Shown one piece after another: positions 58,721-64,000 of a stretch of 64,000 nucleotides of DNA; position 1 is the first letter of the stretch; every line of letters begins with the position of its first letter. The notes beneath the pieces were generated by a model. That model was not told where the DNA came from and ran no database searches. It saw only the letters and a program-made list of their open reading frames with translations. The DNA comes from Chrysoperla carnea. Taxonomy: Eukaryota; Arthropoda; Insecta; Neuroptera; Chrysopidae. A program made the translations under genes and the position numbers. The stretch lies in contig NC_058337.1 in NCBI RefSeq assembly GCF_905475395.1, forward strand, positions 13,752,983-13,816,982, given 5' to 3'.

Positions 58721-59308
58721 GATAATTACACCTCTATAATGAAAATAAAAAAACATAAATGTAAATTACGATCCGAGGTACAACACTCTCCCCTACCCAC
58801 TACAGTAGTTAAAATATAATAATAATAATTTAAGTGAGTATTTGGAAATAAATTTAAAAAATGTGAGACTCGTTTAATATTACTAAATACAGCATTAGTG
58901 TAGGTACTAGTACTACTATTTTATTCCTTTCTCAATAGAATAGTTATAGTACACTAAATTGTATAGTGAGTTTGTTCTCTGTTGCTGTTCGTGTGGTGAT
59001 TGTACTCTGTACCACGATTAGATTGGTTGACAGTCACCAGTACCAGTGTATATGTACTAATCATATACCAAACATAATATGTTATTATTTCATTGTGATA
59101 TAGTAAAATAAACCATACTTAGAATTTACTGTCAGTACAATAATAAACTTTAACAATTTATATGATATAAATCGCAGACATGAGATAAAAAGTTAAAACA
59201 ATTTTAAACACAAAACAATTAAATGAATGAAATTTTTATAAATAACTAGATTATTAAATATTGTAAATTTTAGTTTAACAAATTTGTGGTTAGGTATACA
59301 CTTAAAAA
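58721..59308. promoter_or_regulatory. Presumed promoter/5' UTR region of the gene starting at 59309
   Basis: Non-repetitive sequence before the start codon. GATTGGTTGACAGTCACCAG at 59021-59040 includes an inverted CCAAT box. No TATA box or initiator can be named with confidence. Confidence 0.3.
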
Positions 59309-59418
59309 ATGGCACCAAATATTAGTAAATTAATAAATCGTAATCATGTGTTAAGTGCGGCAGGATTTTCCGTAGTTATTTGGGCATTAATACAAAGAAA
59401 TCGAAGTAAAAGAACTAA
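59309..59418 (+). CDS. First coding exon, candidate peroxisomal ABC transporter ABCD3/PMP70
   Basis: ATG in a strong context (AAAAAATGGC) opens a 36-codon exon ending in phase 2 before a perfect donor GTAAGT. The peptide starts MAPNISKLINRNHVLSAAGF, continues hydrophobic and ends in a basic RNRSKRTK stretch. This resembles the start of ABCD3 (human begins MAAFSKYLTARNSS, then a hydrophobic run and basic residues), which targets the half-transporter to peroxisomes for fatty acyl-CoA import. The match is short and from memory, so the identification is tentative. The transmembrane and ATP-binding exons would be to the right of the window; none is visible up to 64000. Confidence 0.5.
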
Positions 59419-61047
59419 GTAAGTAATTCATACAATGTGTTTTTTTTTTTAAATAATATAATTGCATAATACCCACATTAAATTTTGCTAGGCATACAGT
59501 TTTTTTTTTGTTTTGTATATGCAAATATTGTCTTAGATTGTTTTTTGTTTTGTTATTTTGCGTGTATTCGACTGGAAAAATGATTATTTATAAGAATTAA
59601 ACAATTACACAGCATAATTTTGTTAATTAAATTTTTTTACCCTTTAACCTAACATTAACCTTGAATATTATAATAAATTAATTTCCTTAAATTAAATAGG
59701 AATTTTTTAAACAATGCAATGTATTATTTTAAATGATTTTTTTTTTGTATTACTATGAATAAATTGAATTATCATAAAAATATTTTTTAAATAATCCTTT
59801 TCAGTGATTCATAATTATGTGAGAGTTATTATTTACTTACTATCTTTGTAAAAAAAAAACTCTTGCATAGGAAGTAAAAATATTTAGAACTTTTTATTTA
59901 GGCAATAAAAATCTAATTTATTCAAAAAAATTTCCATTTTATTACAAACAAATTTTTAATTGTAAAAACTATTTAATATTAATACAATGACATTTAATTA
60001 AATTTTCCAGTTTTGAACCTTTGCTCCATGATAAACAATTTTTTTGTAAAATTTTATTGCTAAGTACTAAAATCTGGTTAAGCTGATTTTGTTATGAAAC
60101 ATCACGTGATCTTTGAAAACATGATTTTAATATATGTATTACATTATGTGTTCCAATAAATGAGATTATATATTAGTAATATTTATTACCTGCAAACAAA
60201 GTTTAATATTATTGACTAGTAAATTTTTGGAAAGATAAGATAAAAATTTTAATGATAAATTTATTGCACTTTTTCTTTTATACATTATCTAAAATACTTT
60301 TATTACTTTTTAGTACAATAAACGAACCTAGAATTTTTTTATTCTTACGAAAAAAATTTTTGCTGGGTGTATTGACTTGCTCTTTTTTGCATTGGCTTTA
60401 GAAAATTATCCTAAAAAAAGGTAAACTTTTTAGTTTTAATCCCGCGCCATCGGGTTGAAGGGGTGAAGGGGGTTTATATTTTAAAGTAAATAAGATAACT
60501 TAGATTTATTAAGATTAGGAAGATTTTAAAAAGAAAGTCAATGTCCAAGATATTTTTATTAATAAACTCTTTTATGGACCTCTCCCTCCCTTTCGGGGGT
60601 CTCAAAATGAAATAGACCATTCATTTTTTTTGCAAGTTAAGACAAATTGATTCAATTTTCACCCCTTCTTTTTAACTTACATAAGTAGACCATCTGTCTT
60701 TTGACTTACATATAAGTAGGTAAATTATACCACTAACATGTCTTAAAAAGCCTTAAGCTTTCGAAAAACGATATTTTTGTTTTGGGGGCCAACTAATGTA
60801 AGCTAACAGAGGGGGGGGGTTGAAAATTGAATCAATTTAATCATAAATTTGAGATCAATGACTTTAAAATCTCCCTCCTTAAAAGATTTAAATTTTCAAA
60901 AAAATGATATTTCTTATTTCGGAGGAAGGTTGTTTGTTTTTTTATTTTTAAGTGATTAAAAGTCGATATAAAAATATGCTGAGTAAAGCACATATTAGTG
61001 AAGTTTGGGGTAATTTTGCAATTTATGAATTTATGATTTTGTTAATA
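59419..61047 (+). other. Intron 1 of the gene starting at 59309; repeat at 60540-60960
   Basis: AT-rich, with several T runs. The segment 60540-60960 contains an internal inverted repeat (ACTTACATAAGTAGACC against GGCCAACTAATGTAAGC) and resembles 12657-12850. Otherwise nothing is supported. Confidence 0.4.
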
Positions 61048-61407
61048 CAGTAGAATCTCGATAACTTAAGCCTCGGTAACATAAAAACCTCTGTTACTTC
61101 AAAAAATACTATGTTCCCTTCCCATCACAGCCCAAAACCTCTATAACTTAAAATACGCAACCTGTATAACTTAAATAAATAATCTCTGTATAGGCCCTCA
61201 GTAACTACATAGAAACATGTACATACCTCTATATTAACTAGGGTACATAGAAACATGCACATACCTCTATATTAACTAGGGTACATAGAAACATGTACAT
61301 ACCTCGATATTAACCTTTACCTAACATAGACCCTTGATAACTTAAAACCTCTATAACTTAAAATATTTTGTGTTTCCCTTGGACTTTAACTTATCGAGAT
61401 TCTACTG
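61048..61407. mobile_element. Pogo-like miniature element, copy A (three 38-bp internal repeats)
   Basis: Terminal inverted repeats CAGTAGAATCTCGATAACTT and AAGTTATCGAGATTCTACTG-type are flanked by TA on both sides (61046-61047, 61408-61409), as for Tc1/mariner/pogo transposases. Length 360. The interior holds three tandem units beginning CATAGAAACATG and ending CTAGGGTA (38 bases each, the last partial), at about 61210-61312. No coding capacity. Confidence 0.85.
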
Positions 61408-61656
61408 TATTTATTTCAATTATTTACAAAATCATTTTTTATCCAAATATAAGTAAATAAAACTATAAATCTTGTCATTTTTAATTCGTATCGTTCCTTG
61501 CGAATGTTAAAAAATATGCGAATATTCGGCACATCACTAATGCTGTAATTGTACTAAATTGTGTTTTACTCATATTTTTATATCACTTTTTAAACATAGT
61601 TAAATTTGACTGTCGGCCAAATGCATTAATATGTTAAATGCAATTATTAGTTTTTC

Positions 61657-61814
61657 TTTTCGTTTTTGAGAAATCGTGTCCACAGACGGACAGCCGGAAA
61701 TGAATTTATTAGGTGATTTCATGAACTCCTATACCAAAATTTTGTTTGTTGCATCAATATTTGACTGAACTTAGTATACCTTGAATCTTGATATATATTA
61801 CATAGTATAAAAAT
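61657..61814 (-). repeat. R600 family, partial copy 10
   Basis: Carries CGTTTTTGAGAAATCGTG, CCACAGACGGACAGCCGGAA and a run to TACATAGTATAAAAAT. Only the TATACC-side end of the family is present. Confidence 0.7.
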
Positions 61815-61857
61815 ATCATTTAGGTACTTTTAGTATTGAAAACTAAAAGTACTATAC

Positions 61858-62413
61858 AACAAGTGAAAACAAACAATTGACTGAGTTAATTGTTGAAATA
61901 CCATGCATAGTCAGTGTTGATTTCTTTATCACATTACACATACAAACATGTGACACATACATAACTGATAATCAAGTATAGTACATATTATAAAATTTCC
62001 GCCTAATTGGCGCCCTCACGGGTAAACAGTGATGTTTACGAAAAAATGTTTCAAACAAAAGTTGTTTAATTTTTGATAAGGAACATTTTTTACATTTAAA
62101 CTTTTGATCTATCTCTAACGGTTTACAAGATGGGTCCTACGGACCCAAGACCCAATTGACCTATGATGCTCATTTACGAACTTGACCTCACTTTTTACGT
62201 CCTGAGTACGCTGTAAAAATTTCAGCTCGATATCTTTTTTCGTTTTTGAGTTATCGTGTCCACAGACGGACGGACAACCGGAAATGGACTAATTAGGTGA
62301 TTTTATGAACACCTATGACAAAATTTTTTTCCTAGCATCATTATTTTTAAGCGATACAAACTTGGGACTAACCTTAATATACTATGTATATTTCATATAT
62401 ACATGGTATAAAA
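61858..62413 (-). repeat. R600 family, full-length copy 11
   Basis: Starts AACAAGTGAAAACAAACAAT and ends ATATACATGGTATAAAAAC. It lies between the two pogo-like elements and is very similar to copy 1. Confidence 0.85.
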
Positions 62414-62587
62414 ACAGTTATATTTTTTCCCATTTATGGTATACCTTTTCATGGAATCACTCATATAGTGTTTGGCTTTAGATGTGCAAAACGACTTTTG
62501 ATTCATCATCTAATACAAATATCCTAATATAATGACTTTGCATTTGTCGGGATCTATTTTATAATTGTTTATAATTGGGTGGTTATA

Positions 62588-62909
62588 CAGTAGAATCTCG
62601 ATAAGTTAAAGTCCAAGGGAAACACAAAATATTTTAAGTTATAGAGGTTTTAAGTTATCAAGTGTCTATGTTAGGTAAAGGTTAATATAGAGGTATGTAC
62701 ATGTTTCTATGTACCCTAGTTAATATAGAAGTATGTACATGTTTCTATGTAGTTACTGAGGGCCTATACAGAGATTATTTATTTAAGTTATAGAGGTTGC
62801 GTATTTTAAGTTATAGAGGTTTTGGGCTCTGATGGGAAGGGAACATAGTATTTTTTGAAGTAACAGAGGTTTTTATGTTACCGAGGTTTAAGTTATCGAG
62901 ATTCTACTG
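62588..62909. mobile_element. Pogo-like miniature element, copy B (two 38-bp internal repeats)
   Basis: Same TA-flanked termini and interior as copy A but in opposite orientation (TA at 62586-62587 and 62910-62911). Length 322, exactly 38 less than copy A, which equals the loss or gain of one internal unit. Confidence 0.85.
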
Positions 62910-63197
62910 TACTTAATAAAATTTTATAACACACCGAATGTGTGAATTGTTTTAATTTTTATGGATCTTAAATAAATGGAGGATATTACGCCTGCGGCAA
63001 TATATTCTCTAAAATATTAAAACAATATATATTTATGTTTTTGTTTGTATTTCAAATTTCAAGTCATTTAATATTTTGTCCAAATTCGCTTCAACCTTTA
63101 AAATTATTGTAATTTTATTTAAAAAATAACGCATTACAATAAAGTGATTATTTGCTAATTTTATACTCATACATTTTTCATAACAGTTTTTACTCAC
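62910..63197. other. Presumed intron downstream of the 63198-63302 exon
   Basis: AT-rich, beginning on the minus strand with the donor GTGAGT at 63197. No further exon recognised. Confidence 0.35.
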
Positions 63198-63302
63198 GAT
63201 GGGATAATGGCGATTGAAGTGTAAATTAAGTTCTATTTTCCTCAACAATTTTCGATTTTCCTCAACGACATTAAAAATTAGTCTGAATAATAGATTCGTC
63301 AA
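63198..63302 (-). CDS. Candidate internal exon of an unidentified protein, 35 codons
   Basis: On the minus strand, an acceptor TTTTTCTTAGCAG precedes 63302 and a strong donor GTGAGT follows 63198. The 105-base segment is open in phase 0 at both ends and encodes LTNLLFRLIFNVVEENRKLL, then RKIELNLHFNRHYPI. The peptide is amphipathic and charged, unlike random frames in this DNA. I do not recognise the family. It would belong to a gene running opposite to the one at 59309, either nested in its intron or extending in from the right. Confidence 0.45.
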
Positions 63303-64000
63303 CTGCTAAGAAAAATTTGATCGCGTATGCCGTTTAGAATTTATTGGAAAGATCTTATTAATTATTGATTGATTGAAGTATACTAAATCGTAATATTGAG
63401 CCCGAAATTTCGAAATTTATGTCACTTAGGCCTGATTATGGTAGATAAACTTACTAAAAAGTATTAATGAAAAAGAGGTCAATTCAGGCAAGTCCTATTA
63501 GGCATGGTGCTTAGGGGGCAGGCTAAAAACTTTTTGATTCATCAAATTTTTGTATTCGTTCAACTAAAGTTAAATTTGGTTATGGATTAGGCACAAACAC
63601 GAAACAATAAGCAAAATATTTTCTGATTCATTTAGCTCCGAATATAGGAACTACATTAGTCAAAACTTCCTCTAATTTTCATTAAATTCACATTATACTA
63701 CTTATTTTAGTTTAGAAACTAAAATTTAAAATTTATAATAATAGAATAATAATATATCGATGGACTGACTATTGTACTAAAAAGTAGAAAATATTTTTTC
63801 TATGAGTAACTCATAAACGTGTATTAGTAAAAGCTGGGGCGCTCAATTTAAAATATTAAGAATGGTTCGAAGCGCCGCAAGCTTTTACCAAAAGTCGTGT
63901 CTGAGTGTCTCATAGAAAATATTATTTTCTAAATAAAAACTTGTAAAAAAAGAAAGTTATTTACAAAGCCATCAATTATCCCTACTTGCTAATAACAAAA
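63303..64000. other. Non-coding, nothing supported
   Basis: AT-rich to the window edge. A short inverted repeat, TTTTCTATGAGTAACTCATA near 63796 against TCTCATAGAAAATATTATTT near 63908, suggests a small hairpin element at about 63785-63930. Confidence 0.4.

Overview
The window is eukaryotic nuclear DNA, almost certainly from an insect. The reasons are GT-AG introns in AT-rich sequence, insect-type genes (a Dmrt93B-like DM-family factor, a CYP4 cytochrome P450, a calreticulin ending in HDEL) and a dense load of small DNA transposons, a tRNA-derived SINE and an R1-like non-LTR fragment. I cannot fix the order from sequence alone. No prokaryotic features (operons, CRISPR, IS elements) are present.

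Layout. 1-5.3 kb is intergenic or intronic, with a SINE (1378-1703) and two inverted-repeat elements. 5354-6373 (+) is the last coding exon of a DMRT gene whose DM zinc-finger exon lies upstream of the window. 6.5-14.7 kb is a repeat belt holding a hAT-type element with an 8-bp target duplication, a TACAG-ended hairpin element, one copy of a ~600-bp repeat family (called R600 here) and smaller hairpins. 14790-26691 (+) is a complete-looking CYP4 gene apart from its start codon, in 11 exons. Its introns hold a foldback element, a decayed hAT transposase, a 300-bp tandem duplication, two related inverted-repeat elements and an R600 copy. 26.9-32.2 kb is an older ~5.3-kb inverted-repeat element into which a 1.3-kb near-perfect foldback was later inserted. 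34915-38469 (+) is a five-exon calreticulin gene with CCAAT boxes upstream, bracketed by two opposite copies of another repeat. 41823-45724 (-) is a five-exon ALG10 glucosyltransferase gene. 46-59 kb is gene-poor and holds an exact 88-bp palindrome, more R600 copies, nested inverted-repeat elements and a 5'-truncated R1-like retrotransposon. 59309-59418 (+) is a first coding exon that resembles the N-terminus of the peroxisomal transporter ABCD3/PMP70. Two pogo-like miniature elements follow at 61.0 and 62.6 kb, and an unidentified 35-codon exon lies on the minus strand at 63198-63302.

The genes do not form a pathway cluster. Calreticulin and ALG10 do act on the same process: ALG10 adds the last glucose to the lipid-linked N-glycan precursor in the ER, and calreticulin binds monoglucosylated glycoproteins in the same lumen. 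Their adjacency is probably chance.

The most unusual material is structural DNA: the exact 88-bp palindrome, the nested foldback, a pair of pogo-like elements that differ in length by exactly one 38-bp internal repeat unit, and the R600 family with inward-placed inverted repeats. I found no clearly new multi-gene system. All exon boundaries were read by eye from splice consensus and reading-frame continuity; no alignment or RNA data were available.
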